A stretch of 37,442 nt of DNA from a virus, in the IMG/VR virus record IMGVR_UViG_3300031772_000120, positions 1 to 37,442 of that record. One strand, 5' to 3'. Positions 29,483 through 37,442 of this stretch are shown here, one piece after another (position 1 is the first letter of the stretch; the number at the start of each line of letters is the position of its first letter). Made by a program: the position numbers and the translations under genes. Below the pieces are notes generated by a model, which searched no databases, was not told the origin of the DNA, and saw nothing but the letters and a program-made list of their open reading frames with translations.

Positions 29483-30502
29483 ATGTTGCCATATCAATTG
29501 ATAGCCGCAGGTTCATTTACCTCGGATTCCACACAACAGCACCAAGTGGCGCTGAACGACACTCCGGATCTATTCTTTCTGGAGAACCGTACGAACTGGG
29601 GCGACGCATCAGCAGTAAACGCGCTGATGTCTCAGTTTAGACGCGGCTTTGCGCAAGGATCTGCAAAGATCACGGATCAAACTGCGGCGACAAACGCGCT
29701 TGCTACGGGAGCTTTAGTAACGGCCAATGGATTTACTTTTATTGATACGTCTAAACCTCCTTCATTCGCGGCTCTTGCTACAACGGCTATCACAGGAAAC
29801 GCGGGGACATTCGTTGTGTCCATGGCGAGCACTGCGGATATCTTTATCGGAGACCACGTTCGGTTGTACGGTACAACAGGAGAGTTGCAAATTGCAGGGT
29901 ACACCTTCCAAGTGACGGCAGTAACTACAAACGTAAGCATCACTCTTGGCTACATGGCCAGCGGCGGACAAACGTTCGCAGCAGCTGCTACGGCAGGATC
30001 TGTCAAAAAGTACATCCCTAACCTGATGTACCCAAGATGGTCTTATATCGCAGGGATTACGAAAGCAGCTCAAGCAGTTGTTTTTTTCACCGCAAAGAAT
30101 AACTACACACCTGGCGAGATTCTTTCTTTCCGCGTGTCGTCAGCATTCGGCATGGCTGAAATGAACAATGTTTCTGCTCGAGTATTGAGCGTTACTAACA
30201 GCGCGACGGTATCTTCAGTCACTCTTGACTTGGATTCGTCAGGCTTTACGACGTTCAACTTCCCTACGAGTGCAATTGCAGCAGCAGGCGTAAGCCCCGC
30301 TGTTTGCGTTCCTGCTTCTTCAGGAGTTGTTCCTGATAACGGAAGCGCTACGCAAGCTCAACAGCCTCCTGGTACTAATTTGTTGGATACATTTGATAAC
30401 AGAAATAAATTTGTTATGCATATGGGTTCTAGTGTAATTACAAATTCAGGGTCAAAGTACGATTGGTATGCGATGAAAGCAGACTATTTTACGGCTGAGT
30501 AG
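29483..30502 (+). CDS. Structural protein with FCCH-type domains
   Basis: A 339-residue protein with AAGGAGG just before the ATG. Residues 1-70 form an N-terminal virion-type domain. Residues about 95-170 (STADIFIGDHVRLYGTTGELQIAGYTFQVTAVTTNVSITL) and 190-270 (YIAGITKAAQAVVFFTAKNNYTPGEILSFRVSSAFGMAEMNNVSARVL) resemble the repeated beta module called the E1 FCCH domain in phage structural proteins. The second module is repeated in the gene at 30953. Likely a capsid-decorating or tail-associated protein. Confidence 0.65.
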   Translation: MLPYQLIAAGSFTSDSTQQHQVALNDTPDLFFLENRTNWGDASAVNALMSQFRRGFAQGSAKITDQTAATNALATGALVTANGFTFIDTSKPPSFAALATTAITGNAGTFVVSMASTADIFIGDHVRLYGTTGELQIAGYTFQVTAVTTNVSITLGYMASGGQTFAAAATAGSVKKYIPNLMYPRWSYIAGITKAAQAVVFFTAKNNYTPGEILSFRVSSAFGMAEMNNVSARVLSVTNSATVSSVTLDLDSSGFTTFNFPTSAIAAAGVSPAVCVPASSGVVPDNGSATQAQQPPGTNLLDTFDNRNKFVMHMGSSVITNSGSKYDWYAMKADYFTAE

Positions 30503-30522
30503 TAAGAATTCCGATTGATCGG

Positions 30523-30553
30523 AAATCCCCTCTCGCAAGGGAGGGGTTTCATT
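30523..30553 (+). terminator. Hairpin terminator
   Basis: CCCCTC pairs with GAGGGG across TCGCAAGG, with an AAA/TTT extension, then TTTCATTT. It lies between the FCCH protein gene and the GTG-start gene, so it may reduce expression of downstream genes relative to capsid. Confidence 0.6.
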
Positions 30554-30569
30554 TAGAGAAGAGGTTTTT

Positions 30570-30956
30570 GTGAAAATTATTGAGATAAGTTCAAAGAAGT
30601 TCAACATTCCGTCAGAGTCCGAAAGAGCAAAATCTAAGGCTATGATGGATAAGATGAGAAAAGACGGCGAGAAGATGATCAAAGGGATGTTTGAGTTTGT
30701 AGACGCTCAAGGCGGATGGCTAGACTTTAGCTATAGATTCTTTCCCGGCGAGCCCGTACGTATGGTTAAGATCACACACGGAGAGATGGTCACCATTCCG
30801 ATGATCCTTGCTAAGCATCTTAACAACGTCTATAAGAAAGTCAGACAAGTAGCGGATAATTTGGATACTGGGAAAGGCACAGTGACGAAGATTTCACGTA
30901 CCAGATTTACCCCTATGGAATATCTCACCGAAGATTTTGATGTGAGAGCGTCATGA
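30570..30956 (+). CDS. Hypothetical virion-region protein
   Basis: A 128-residue protein with a GTG start after AGAGG. The first ~45 residues are charged and helical. A compact region follows (FVDAQGGWLDFSYRFFPGEPVRMVKITHGEMVTIPMILAKHLNNVYKKVRQVAD) and a Thr/Arg-rich end. Similar small proteins precede adaptor genes in podoviruses, but I cannot name the family. Overlaps the next ATG by 4 nt. Confidence 0.55.
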   Translation: MKIIEISSKKFNIPSESERAKSKAMMDKMRKDGEKMIKGMFEFVDAQGGWLDFSYRFFPGEPVRMVKITHGEMVTIPMILAKHLNNVYKKVRQVADNLDTGKGTVTKISRTRFTPMEYLTEDFDVRAS

Positions 30957-31303
30957 CTTTTGTTCCTGCTCTTCGATATATTTCAGCGATTACTAATGCT
31001 CAGCAAGCAGTCGTAACTTTTACCGAAGAGCACACCTATTCCAATGGCGAGATACTTTCATTTCGTGTATCAAAGCCATATGGAATGGTTGAAATGAACA
31101 ATTTGCAGGCTAGAGTCCTAGACCACGATTCTTTGTCGGTAACGATGGAGATCGACAGTTTGGGATTCACTGCATTCGTAGACGTGGGGCAATTGGTGCC
31201 CGTTCCTGCGATATGCGTACCTGTAGGCTCAGGAATCGTGCCGGGTTTATTCGTTCCTACGGTAAATCTTGAAGATGTATTCGATAACTTACCTCCTAAT
31301 TAG
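30953..31303 (+). CDS. FCCH-type domain protein (paralogue of 29483 C-terminus)
   Basis: A 116-residue protein that is essentially one module: YISAITNAQQAVVTFTEEHTYSNGEILSFRVSKPYGMVEMNNLQARVLD ... AICVPVGSGIVPG ... VFDN. It matches residues ~185-330 of the preceding structural protein almost line by line, so it is a duplicated domain made as a separate subunit. Confidence 0.65.
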   Translation: MTFVPALRYISAITNAQQAVVTFTEEHTYSNGEILSFRVSKPYGMVEMNNLQARVLDHDSLSVTMEIDSLGFTAFVDVGQLVPVPAICVPVGSGIVPGLFVPTVNLEDVFDNLPPN

Positions 31304-31311
31304 GCAAAAAT

Positions 31312-32361
31312 ATGGCCATAGGCACACTCAACGCAATCCGAGCCAAGTTTCGACGGCTAACAGGCTCAGGCAATGCATTCATTATCCCTGACGTGGCTGA
31401 TGTCTCCGATCCCAATAGCGTAGGCATCGACGACTACATCAACAGCTTTTACAACTACGACTTCCCGGCTCAATTTCGCTCGCTCAAGCTGAAAGACGTG
31501 CTCACCTTCGACACGGTATTCGGCGTAGATACATACGCATTCGACAGCGAGAAATTCACGACCATCGAACAGCCCGTCAGATGCATGAAACGAGAGATCG
31601 CTCTCTTTCAAGATCCATGGAGCTTTTATGCGGTCAATTTTAACTGGCAGTCTCAGACGAACTTTGCCACAGGCAATGGAACTAGCGGCCCTTATAGCGG
31701 AGTTACAACAGGTCGCCCCATTATTCGTAGTGTTAACAACAATCCGACTGCTAACCTAAATTACCCTGCTTCCAGAGTGCAAAACGTTCTGATTACAGTG
31801 AACCTAGCTAATGGAAACACTCTCAACGTTACGGATGACGGCAATGGCCTTCTCATTGGAGACGTGAGCTCGGTTAACCCTCAAGGGACGATCAACTACG
31901 CAACGGGGCAGATTGCCGGCCTCTTCTTCTCTCAAGCAGTGCCCGGAGGATCTCCCATCCAGATTCAGTACAATCCCGTGCAGCCTTCCATACCTTTGTC
32001 CATGCTGTTTTTCCAGAATCAATTTACACTTCGCCCTGTACCTGATCGGGGATACACCGTAGAAATGATCGCTTATCGTCAGCCTACGCAAGCTCTTGCC
32101 AATACTCCTGCGGGTCAAGGGACTCCGGAGTTATTGGAGTGGTGGGAGACCTTGGCATTCGGCGCCTCGAAAAAGCTATTTCAAGACCGTATGGATATGG
32201 AAGGCGTAGCTATGATGGATAAGTTTCTTAACGACGCTTACCAACTCAATTACACTCGAACGTATGCTGAGTTGGGAAAAAGACGCGTTCCCACGATCTA
32301 CGCCGACCAACTTTCAGGATCGGGTGGTGGAAGTACAGGTTTCGGAACAGGATCACAATAG
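31312..32361 (+). CDS. Head-tail adaptor-like structural protein
   Basis: A 349-residue protein. The N-terminus (MAIGTLNAIRAKFRRLTGS ... IDDYINSFYNYDFPAQFRSLKLKDVLTFDTVFGVDTYAFD) has the pattern I associate with podoviral connector/adaptor proteins. The middle includes a DGN-TAT beta region, and the C-terminus (LEWWETLAFGASKKLFQDRMDMEGVAMMDKFLNDAYQLNYTRTYAELGKRRVPTIYAD) is helical. It probably binds below the portal. Confidence 0.58.
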   Translation: MAIGTLNAIRAKFRRLTGSGNAFIIPDVADVSDPNSVGIDDYINSFYNYDFPAQFRSLKLKDVLTFDTVFGVDTYAFDSEKFTTIEQPVRCMKREIALFQDPWSFYAVNFNWQSQTNFATGNGTSGPYSGVTTGRPIIRSVNNNPTANLNYPASRVQNVLITVNLANGNTLNVTDDGNGLLIGDVSSVNPQGTINYATGQIAGLFFSQAVPGGSPIQIQYNPVQPSIPLSMLFFQNQFTLRPVPDRGYTVEMIAYRQPTQALANTPAGQGTPELLEWWETLAFGASKKLFQDRMDMEGVAMMDKFLNDAYQLNYTRTYAELGKRRVPTIYADQLSGSGGGSTGFGTGSQ

Positions 32362-32370
32362 AGGTTTTTC

Positions 32371-32952
32371 ATGTCATACAATCCGGGTATTCCCGTTTCA
32401 GGCCAAACGCTGGGCTCTTCTCGCCCGCAAGTACAAGGCAACTTTCAGACTCTTGATACTACAATCGCCACCAATCACGTGGCTATGAATCAGGCTAACG
32501 CAGGTAAGCATACATTCACCGAGATGGTTGCTCGGACAACAGAAAATACCAATCAGATTCAAACCGGTACCGTGACTCACTTTTCAAAACTGTTGGGTGG
32601 GATTACAGAATGGTACTTCCAAAGAGAGGGTACCGGAGTAGCGTCAGTTCCTGCTATCCAGATGAGCAAAGGAACCCCTTCGCCTCTTGCCAGCGGCTGC
32701 ACCTTCCTTCCCGGTGGATTGATTATTAAGTGGGGAACTTTTGTTGCGACAACCGCAGGAACGCTTGTCACTTTCTCAACCGTTACTCCTTTTACAGCGC
32801 CTCCTTTTTCAGTAATAGTCACAGGGGTTCTTAACAGCACAACTCAAGGACCAAACTTGCATTTGCAAGCTTTCCCTACCGCTCTTAGTTTCCTGTGTCA
32901 ATCTACTCTTGGTGGTGGGATAAACTCTTACTACGTAGCCATAGGAATATAG
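32371..32952 (+). CDS. Tail-associated structural protein
   Basis: A 193-residue protein. The N-terminus MSYNPGIPVSGQTLGSSRPQVQGNFQTLDTTIATNHVAMN is a recurrent phage motif, followed by a region ending in a beta-rich C-terminal domain (CTFLPGGLIIKWGTFVATTAGTLVTFSTVTPF ... SYYVAIGI) like tail-fibre C-terminal knobs (gp53-like). RBS GAGG lies 6 nt before the ATG. Probably a tail appendage. Confidence 0.6.
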   Translation: MSYNPGIPVSGQTLGSSRPQVQGNFQTLDTTIATNHVAMNQANAGKHTFTEMVARTTENTNQIQTGTVTHFSKLLGGITEWYFQREGTGVASVPAIQMSKGTPSPLASGCTFLPGGLIIKWGTFVATTAGTLVTFSTVTPFTAPPFSVIVTGVLNSTTQGPNLHLQAFPTALSFLCQSTLGGGINSYYVAIGI

Positions 32953-35502
32953 ATGGCAACGCCTCTGACGCCCTTCTATATCACGGGATACTCCAAGGGT
33001 ATCCAAATAAACAAAAAGCCGTTCTTGCTACCCGATCAGGCTTGGCAAGTGATGGAGAATGTATATTGCTGGCGTGAGAGAGAGAAGAAAAGAGAAGGGC
33101 TCCAAAGACTCGGTCAGTCAGGAAGATTAGAAAGGAGTTTTTCCAATGTAAATTTCTTCCCTACCGGGGCTTCTCCATGGACTTTCAATCTTCTTACGGT
33201 TAATGGGTATGTTGCAGCAGCGGATAACGCGAATCCAGGCAAAGTAACCACTAAATACCCACATAACCTATCGAACGGAGATACGGTTATCTTCACTGGG
33301 ATTGTAGGAGCCACAGGCTACAACAACATTGTTTTTACCATTACCGTTGTAGACGATCTTAACTTCACCGTCGGAGTAAACGCAGCAGGATTTGGAGCCT
33401 ATGTGTCCGGTGGCTTTTTCATGTCTAACCATCTTCTGACTCTAACGACTGAGTCAGATGCATCTCTAGCCATCCAGAACTTTGGGATTACTCTAGTAGG
33501 TACAGGAATTCAATTAGCGGACGTAGGAGATGGGACGCTACTCGGCAATATGGCGGGTAACTCAGGAACCATTGACTATGTAACAGGAGTTATAAAGATA
33601 ACTACCACGGCTCCTGCTGCAACGCCTACGGTCATAAACGTCTACTCCTACTATCCCTCTCTCCCTGTTATGGGCATTCCAAGACGCGATATAAATACCA
33701 TCAATGATGAGCAAACCATCTGGTTTGACATGAAGTACGCCTATGTATTTACAGGCACCTTAGAGGCTGGGCTGTTTTCTGAATTCATTCCCGGTTTCGC
33801 ATGGAACTCATCAGACTCTGATTTCTTTTGGGCTTGCAACGAAAGAGGTGGAACCGCTTCTCAAAGACTCTTCTTCGTCACTAATTTCGTAAATACTTCT
33901 GATAATCCCATGGCATATACGGATGGAGCTACGTGGACTGTATTTGCTCCCCTTTCATCCGCAACCAATACCATATTTTCAGCTCGCTTGATCGTATCGT
34001 ACTACGGAAGGCTCCTGCTTCTTAACACTTGGGAAGGTACTACAGTAGGAGGGGCTTCATTAGCTTCAAACTTCTACAATCGATGCAGCTTTTCAAGATA
34101 CGCTTCGAATCCTGTCGCTGCCGATGCTTTCAGAGTAGATATTTTAGGAAACGGTGGCTTCATCGACGCACCTACGAACGAATCCATAGTTGGAGCCATC
34201 TTCGTTAAGAACACATTGATAGTGCAGTTCGAGCAAAGTACATGGCAATTGCGCTACAACGGAGAGTACGGAACCCCCTTCATCTGGGAGAGAACTTCTT
34301 CAGATTTCGGAAGCGAGTCTACGTTCTCTTCAGTTCTATTCGACAACGCAATGCTTTCAGTAGGAGACAAAGCGATCACTGCATCAAATGCCGTCGAAAC
34401 GCAGCGTATTGATTTAGATATTCCTGACTTAGTCTTTAACTTTAAAAACCAGAATGAAGGTGTTAAGAGAATCTTTGGAGTGCGCGACTACCAAAGAGAG
34501 CTAATCTTCTGGAACTTTGCGGATGCTCAAACTCAAACTTCCGACGGCGTTCCCATTACCTTTCCCAATAAGGTATTGGTCTACAACTACCGAAACCAGA
34601 CGTACGCAGTTTTCAGGGATAACATCACTGCATTCGGGACGTTTCAGTGTCAATTTAACATAATTTGGGACTCAACTACTGTGACTTGGGACGATAACAA
34701 TGTCACTTGGTCGGATCCTAAGCAGCAATCACTATTCCCTTTCATTACCTCTGGCAATCAGAGAGGATTCGTTCACCTATACGGATATAAAACCCCTGAC
34801 GATCCTTCCATCCCTATAGATAACATCGTCTTTACATATGCGCCCAACTCCGTTCAGATTATTTGCAACAACCACAATTTGCAGCCTGGTGATATCATTC
34901 AAATCGACGGCTTGCTATTTATAAACGATTCGACAGAGCTACCCGAGACTACCGACTTGAATGGAAAAATCTATCAAGTCATGAGTAAGGGGCTGAATGC
35001 GCAGTCTTTCTATGTCTCCAAATGGAATTTCACCAATCAGAATTATCAAGAAGACTTCTCGTTCACTCCAAGTACGTTGCTTAACATCCTGTACGTAGGT
35101 GGAGGGGTGGTAACTCTGTATCCTAAACTTCAGTTGCTCTCTAAAGACATAAACATCTTCCAGCAGAAGGGTATGCAGACGAAGCTTTCTAGAATTGATT
35201 TCCTCATGGAGACGACGAATGTTTCCGGGATAACGGTAAATCTCTTTATGAATAGCTCTCTCAGCGTTAAAGGAAACATGCTGGTGGGCAACAAGAATGT
35301 ATCCACGGTACTCACTCCTGCATTTTACGTTCCGTCTTCCGATTACGCATGGTTTAGCTTCTACGCGACTCTGTATGCGCAGTTCTTCTCTGTTAATTTG
35401 ACATACGATGACAATCTAATGAACACGCTATCGACTCATGAGCAGTCAATGACTCTTCTGGCTATGATGGCTTACGTTAAACAAGGTGGCCGAAATGTCT
35501 AG
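32953..35502 (+). CDS. Large tail hub / stabilisation protein
   Basis: An 849-residue protein, the largest in the window. The N-terminus has FYITGYSKGIQINKKPFLLPDQAWQVMENVYCWREREKKREG, a motif of podoviral tail hub or stopper proteins. An FCCH-like module lies at about 80-160 (TKYPHNLSNGDTVIFTGIVGATGYN). The rest is beta-rich with many Trp and Asn residues. Comparable in role to the P22 gp10 or T7 gp12 class by position, not by demonstrated homology. Confidence 0.55.
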   Translation: MATPLTPFYITGYSKGIQINKKPFLLPDQAWQVMENVYCWREREKKREGLQRLGQSGRLERSFSNVNFFPTGASPWTFNLLTVNGYVAAADNANPGKVTTKYPHNLSNGDTVIFTGIVGATGYNNIVFTITVVDDLNFTVGVNAAGFGAYVSGGFFMSNHLLTLTTESDASLAIQNFGITLVGTGIQLADVGDGTLLGNMAGNSGTIDYVTGVIKITTTAPAATPTVINVYSYYPSLPVMGIPRRDINTINDEQTIWFDMKYAYVFTGTLEAGLFSEFIPGFAWNSSDSDFFWACNERGGTASQRLFFVTNFVNTSDNPMAYTDGATWTVFAPLSSATNTIFSARLIVSYYGRLLLLNTWEGTTVGGASLASNFYNRCSFSRYASNPVAADAFRVDILGNGGFIDAPTNESIVGAIFVKNTLIVQFEQSTWQLRYNGEYGTPFIWERTSSDFGSESTFSSVLFDNAMLSVGDKAITASNAVETQRIDLDIPDLVFNFKNQNEGVKRIFGVRDYQRELIFWNFADAQTQTSDGVPITFPNKVLVYNYRNQTYAVFRDNITAFGTFQCQFNIIWDSTTVTWDDNNVTWSDPKQQSLFPFITSGNQRGFVHLYGYKTPDDPSIPIDNIVFTYAPNSVQIICNNHNLQPGDIIQIDGLLFINDSTELPETTDLNGKIYQVMSKGLNAQSFYVSKWNFTNQNYQEDFSFTPSTLLNILYVGGGVVTLYPKLQLLSKDINIFQQKGMQTKLSRIDFLMETTNVSGITVNLFMNSSLSVKGNMLVGNKNVSTVLTPAFYVPSSDYAWFSFYATLYAQFFSVNLTYDDNLMNTLSTHEQSMTLLAMMAYVKQGGRNV

Positions 35503-35971
35503 TTCAAGCGATCCATCGCTCACCACCAATCAGCTACCCATCTCCGTAGAGATGCCCAGAGAATTTGCTCAATTTCGTGAGATCATTTCGTTGCTCTACA
35601 AACGTATAGCCAACTCTTCCAACTCTAAGACGGGTGGACTGTACAGCCTTCAAGAGACGTCAAACTCGAATCAGTACTACGATATCGCCAATACGCAAAC
35701 TTTTCGCAGCACTTACAGAAAGGTGTTTGACCTTGTTTCTCTAAATGGCGCGAACATCCCCGCAGCCGGAGTCGTTTCATTCCCTCACGGTATCGTAGGT
35801 CTAAAATACGCAGCGCTAATCTATGCGTCTTGCACAAGCGTAACACCAGATTTCTTCACGGTGGTCTATCCTGATGCTACGATGGATGCCACGAATATCA
35901 ACTTCACCAACCCGTTGCCCGCTACGGCTCTTTCTTCAGTAATTTTTGTATGTGAGTTCCTTAAAACATGA
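35486..35971 (+). CDS. Structural protein, unknown
   Basis: A 161-residue protein overlapping the previous gene by 17 nt. The N-terminal helix (EMPREFAQFREIISLLYKRIANSSNSKTGGLYSLQETSNSNQYYDIANTQTFRSTYRKVFDL) is followed by a compact beta domain ending FVCEFLKT. Short proteins like this follow hub genes in related phages. Function unknown. Confidence 0.55.
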   Translation: MAEMSSSSDPSLTTNQLPISVEMPREFAQFREIISLLYKRIANSSNSKTGGLYSLQETSNSNQYYDIANTQTFRSTYRKVFDLVSLNGANIPAAGVVSFPHGIVGLKYAALIYASCTSVTPDFFTVVYPDATMDATNINFTNPLPATALSSVIFVCEFLKT

Positions 35972-36750
35972 TAGAATTTGATAATAAAAGATTGAGAATT
36001 TCTGATTTTCATATAAAATGCAAAGATAACATTTCTGAATATGAAGTATTTATTACTCACACTAAGCCTAGTGATATTATTGAATTTATAAAAGAGCAAG
36101 TAGGTAACAAGTGTCCTTTCATGGTCGTTATGGACGATTTGATCGAATCAGGTCTACTGGATATTTTTCACCATACAAATAATGGTTCATTAGGTAATTA
36201 TGGCGAAAAAGATCACAAACGAGTTCTTGAAGACATAAGGTGTCATAGTAGAGCAGGAAAGTTCGCACAAGAAATTGTGGTAAATGCTTATATAGAATTT
36301 TCACATGTTTTGTCAAACTGTACTTTTGGACTTATTCCAAAAGCTTTTGATCCTGACAGGGAGAGAGTTAAAAACAGATTCATACCATACGAGATGTTTT
36401 ATGAATTGTGCGGCAGACTCTCCGATCGAGATTGCTTGATAGCGAAACTTTTATATTTTGGGGCTCCAAGTGTGGAATCAACTCTACAGCTTAGGCAATC
36501 TTGTATTAATAAAACATATTTTGGGATACATTTTAAATGTGGGGATGTACCTTTCCCAAAGCATTTGATGCGAGATATTTTAAGTTGGATCGATGATAAC
36601 GGAATAATGATAGATTCATATATATTCAATAATTGTAAACTAGAAAAAGTCAGTCGAGTTCACCTTGATCAAGCCCTTAAAAGGGCATCTAAAGAAATAA
36701 ATTCTTTACCCGTAAGTGCAGCAACTCTTATCAGGAATCTTACTTCCTAA
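35968..36750 (+). CDS. Recombinase-like protein resembling chlamydial plasmid pGP7/pGP8
   Basis: A 260-residue protein, AT-richer than its neighbours. Residues 130-260 follow the layout of the chlamydial plasmid integrase-like proteins: RDCLIAKLLYFGAPS(V)ESTLQLRQSCI ... GIHFKCGDVPFPKHLMRDILSWIDDNG ... YIFNN ... VSRVHLDQALKRASKEINSLPVSAATLIRNLTS, comparable with their RxYLIGKLIVQG, LSLR, FP-LMEEL, VFVS and PRVLR segments as I remember them. A tyrosine-recombinase fold is likely, but the catalytic His-x-x-Arg and Tyr are not clearly intact, so activity is doubtful. Confidence 0.55.
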   Translation: MIEFDNKRLRISDFHIKCKDNISEYEVFITHTKPSDIIEFIKEQVGNKCPFMVVMDDLIESGLLDIFHHTNNGSLGNYGEKDHKRVLEDIRCHSRAGKFAQEIVVNAYIEFSHVLSNCTFGLIPKAFDPDRERVKNRFIPYEMFYELCGRLSDRDCLIAKLLYFGAPSVESTLQLRQSCINKTYFGIHFKCGDVPFPKHLMRDILSWIDDNGIMIDSYIFNNCKLEKVSRVHLDQALKRASKEINSLPVSAATLIRNLTS

Positions 36751-36769
36751 TCTTTTTTAGATCTTGCTT

Positions 36770-36811
36770 GACCTCTGAAAATCTCTCCTAAAACATGAGA
36801 GAAAAGAGGTC
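36770..36811 (+). promoter_or_regulatory. Hairpin sequestering the ribosome-binding site of the 36815 gene
   Basis: GACCTCT (36770-36776) pairs with AGAGGTC (36805-36811), and TCTCTC (36782-36787) pairs with GAGAGA (36797-36802) inside it. The 3' arm holds the Shine-Dalgarno AGAGG, 5 nt before the ATG at 36815. A TTTTTT tract at about 36752-36757 precedes rather than follows the stem, so a normal rightward terminator is unlikely. Confidence 0.55.
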
Positions 36812-36814
36812 ATC

Positions 36815-37442
36815 ATGGCTAGTTGGAAAGATTACGCAGGCGGAGCTCTTTCAGGAGCAGGAACAGGAGCTGGCATAGGTGCTTCATTTGGTCCTTATGG
36901 CGCGGCGATCGGTGGCGGAATCGGTGGCCTTGCAGGATTGTTAGCCCCTCTATTTCAAAAAGACGATCAATACGTTCAGCAAGGAACGCTTTCTCCCGAG
37001 CAACAGCAGATGATGTCCCAAATATCCGGCCAAATGGGTCAGATGGGCGGACAAGGTGGAGCTTACGGCCAAGCGAATCAATACCTTCAAGACCTCCTTA
37101 ATCGAGATCCGGGAGTCTATGATAGATTCGCAGCTCCTTATATGCAGCAATTCCAGCAACAGATACTGCCCCAACTAGGTGAGCGCTTTGCAGGAATGGG
37201 CGGTGGTCTCGGCGGAGGAGCCGGAAGTTCATCAGGATTCGCCCAAGCTCTGGGTGGAGCAGGTGCAGACCTTCAATCTCGTCTCGCGGGTCTTTTCTCT
37301 AACTTGCAGCAAGGCGCCGCAGGTCAGGCCATGAATCAATATAACTCTCTTGGTCAACTAGGACTGGGAACGAAAGCCATTCAGCCAACTTATCAGCCGG
37401 GCTCTCAAGGGCCGCTTGCCGGACTAATATCCGGAGGCGCTT
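36815..37442 (+). CDS. Glycine-zipper ejection-type protein, N-terminal part (continues at 1-383)
   Basis: ATG at 36815 after AGAGGTCATC. Residues 8-50 (GGALSGAGTGAGIGASFGPYGAAIGGGIGGLAGLLAPLF) are a glycine-zipper hydrophobic segment of the kind that inserts into membranes. A Gln/Met-rich stretch follows, with DRFAAPYMQQFQQQILPQLGERFAGMG. The frame runs through the circle junction and ends at 383, for 253 residues in total. Probably ejected with DNA to help cross the cell envelope. Confidence 0.75.
   Translation, partial: MASWKDYAGGALSGAGTGAGIGASFGPYGAAIGGGIGGLAGLLAPLFQKDDQYVQQGTLSPEQQQMMSQISGQMGQMGGQGGAYGQANQYLQDLLNRDPGVYDRFAAPYMQQFQQQILPQLGERFAGMGGGLGGGAGSSSGFAQALGGAGADLQSRLAGLFSNLQQGAAGQAMNQYNSLGQLGLGTKAIQPTYQPGSQGPLAGLISGGA
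37194..37442. repeat. Second copy of the 249-bp terminal overlap
   Basis: Identical to 1-249 except C at 37315 against A at 122. Marks the closing point of the 37,193-bp circle. Confidence 0.93.

Noticed and set aside
29256-29501. ORF between the second HNH gene and the next structural gene.
   Set aside because: It overlaps the intron core and exon 5 in the wrong frame. The capsid C-terminus reads in a different frame there.
36823-37101. Arg/Ser-rich 92-codon plus-strand ORF at the right end.
   Set aside because: It is an out-of-frame shadow of the glycine-rich ejection protein gene that starts at 36815 and continues across the junction.
1-37442. Search by eye for tRNA genes, rRNA, CRISPR arrays, reverse transcriptase and IS transposases.
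   Set aside because: None was seen. The only repeats are the terminal overlap, the 39-bp hairpin pair, the intron blocks and the spike paralogues. A short tRNA could be missed without a scan by tRNAscan-SE.

Overview
This window looks like the complete genome of a podovirus-like tailed phage, assembled as a circle. Bases 1-249 reappear at 37194-37442 with one synonymous difference, so the unit length is 37,193 bp and one gene (36815 through the junction to 383) is cut by the window ends. The virion genes are those of a short-tailed phage: a terminase pair, a P22-like portal, a scaffold, an N4-gp56-like major capsid protein, FCCH-type structural proteins, glycine-rich and proline-rich ejection-type proteins, and beta-helix tail spikes. 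The host is probably a member of the Chlamydiae. That is an inference from a recombinase-like protein resembling the chlamydial plasmid pGP7/pGP8 proteins and from small regulators of a type I associate with that phylum. No host gene or tRNA is present to confirm it.

Layout. 36815-383, then 380-3742: ejection/internal virion proteins plus a Rha-like regulator. 3789-10402: receptor-binding module with one fibre, four paralogous beta-helix spikes, decayed gene fragments between them, and a 34-residue membrane protein. 10455-11433: a coiled-coil protein facing a leftward set of small DNA-binding or zinc proteins. 11654-12628: replication-initiator-like protein. 12750-14174: second fibre sharing its N-terminus with the one at 3789. 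14190-14466: an unassigned, highly structured RNA ending in an intrinsic terminator. 14675-18547: leftward early operon (YqaJ-type exonuclease, ERF-type annealing protein, PD-(D/E)XK endonuclease, small proteins) with a good promoter at 18578-18606, interrupted by a rightward XRE-type regulator with its own promoter. 18713-36750: rightward late operon (terminase, portal, scaffold, capsid, tail, recombinase-like protein), with one leftward set of three small genes (24908-25667) embedded in it.

Main discovery. The major capsid gene (26571-29473) is not continuous. It is split into five exons by four group I-like introns. At each 5' splice site the last seven exon bases, ending in U, pair perfectly with an internal guide a few bases into the intron, with the U opposite a G. 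Every intron ends in G, and the joined exons give a 315-residue capsid protein. Introns B (291 nt), C (797 nt) and D (828 nt) share sequence blocks, and C and D each encode an HNH endonuclease. Intron A is only 39 nt. It keeps a perfect 7-bp P1 guide, a perfect 5-bp P10 guide and the terminal G, but has no room for a catalytic core. It looks like a core-less mini-intron that would need a ribozyme supplied by another intron, the obvious candidate being intron B, 66 nt downstream in the same transcript. If real, this is a non-autonomous (MITE-like) group I element, which I do not know to be described.

Splicing, host and most small-gene functions are inferred by eye; no searches were run.
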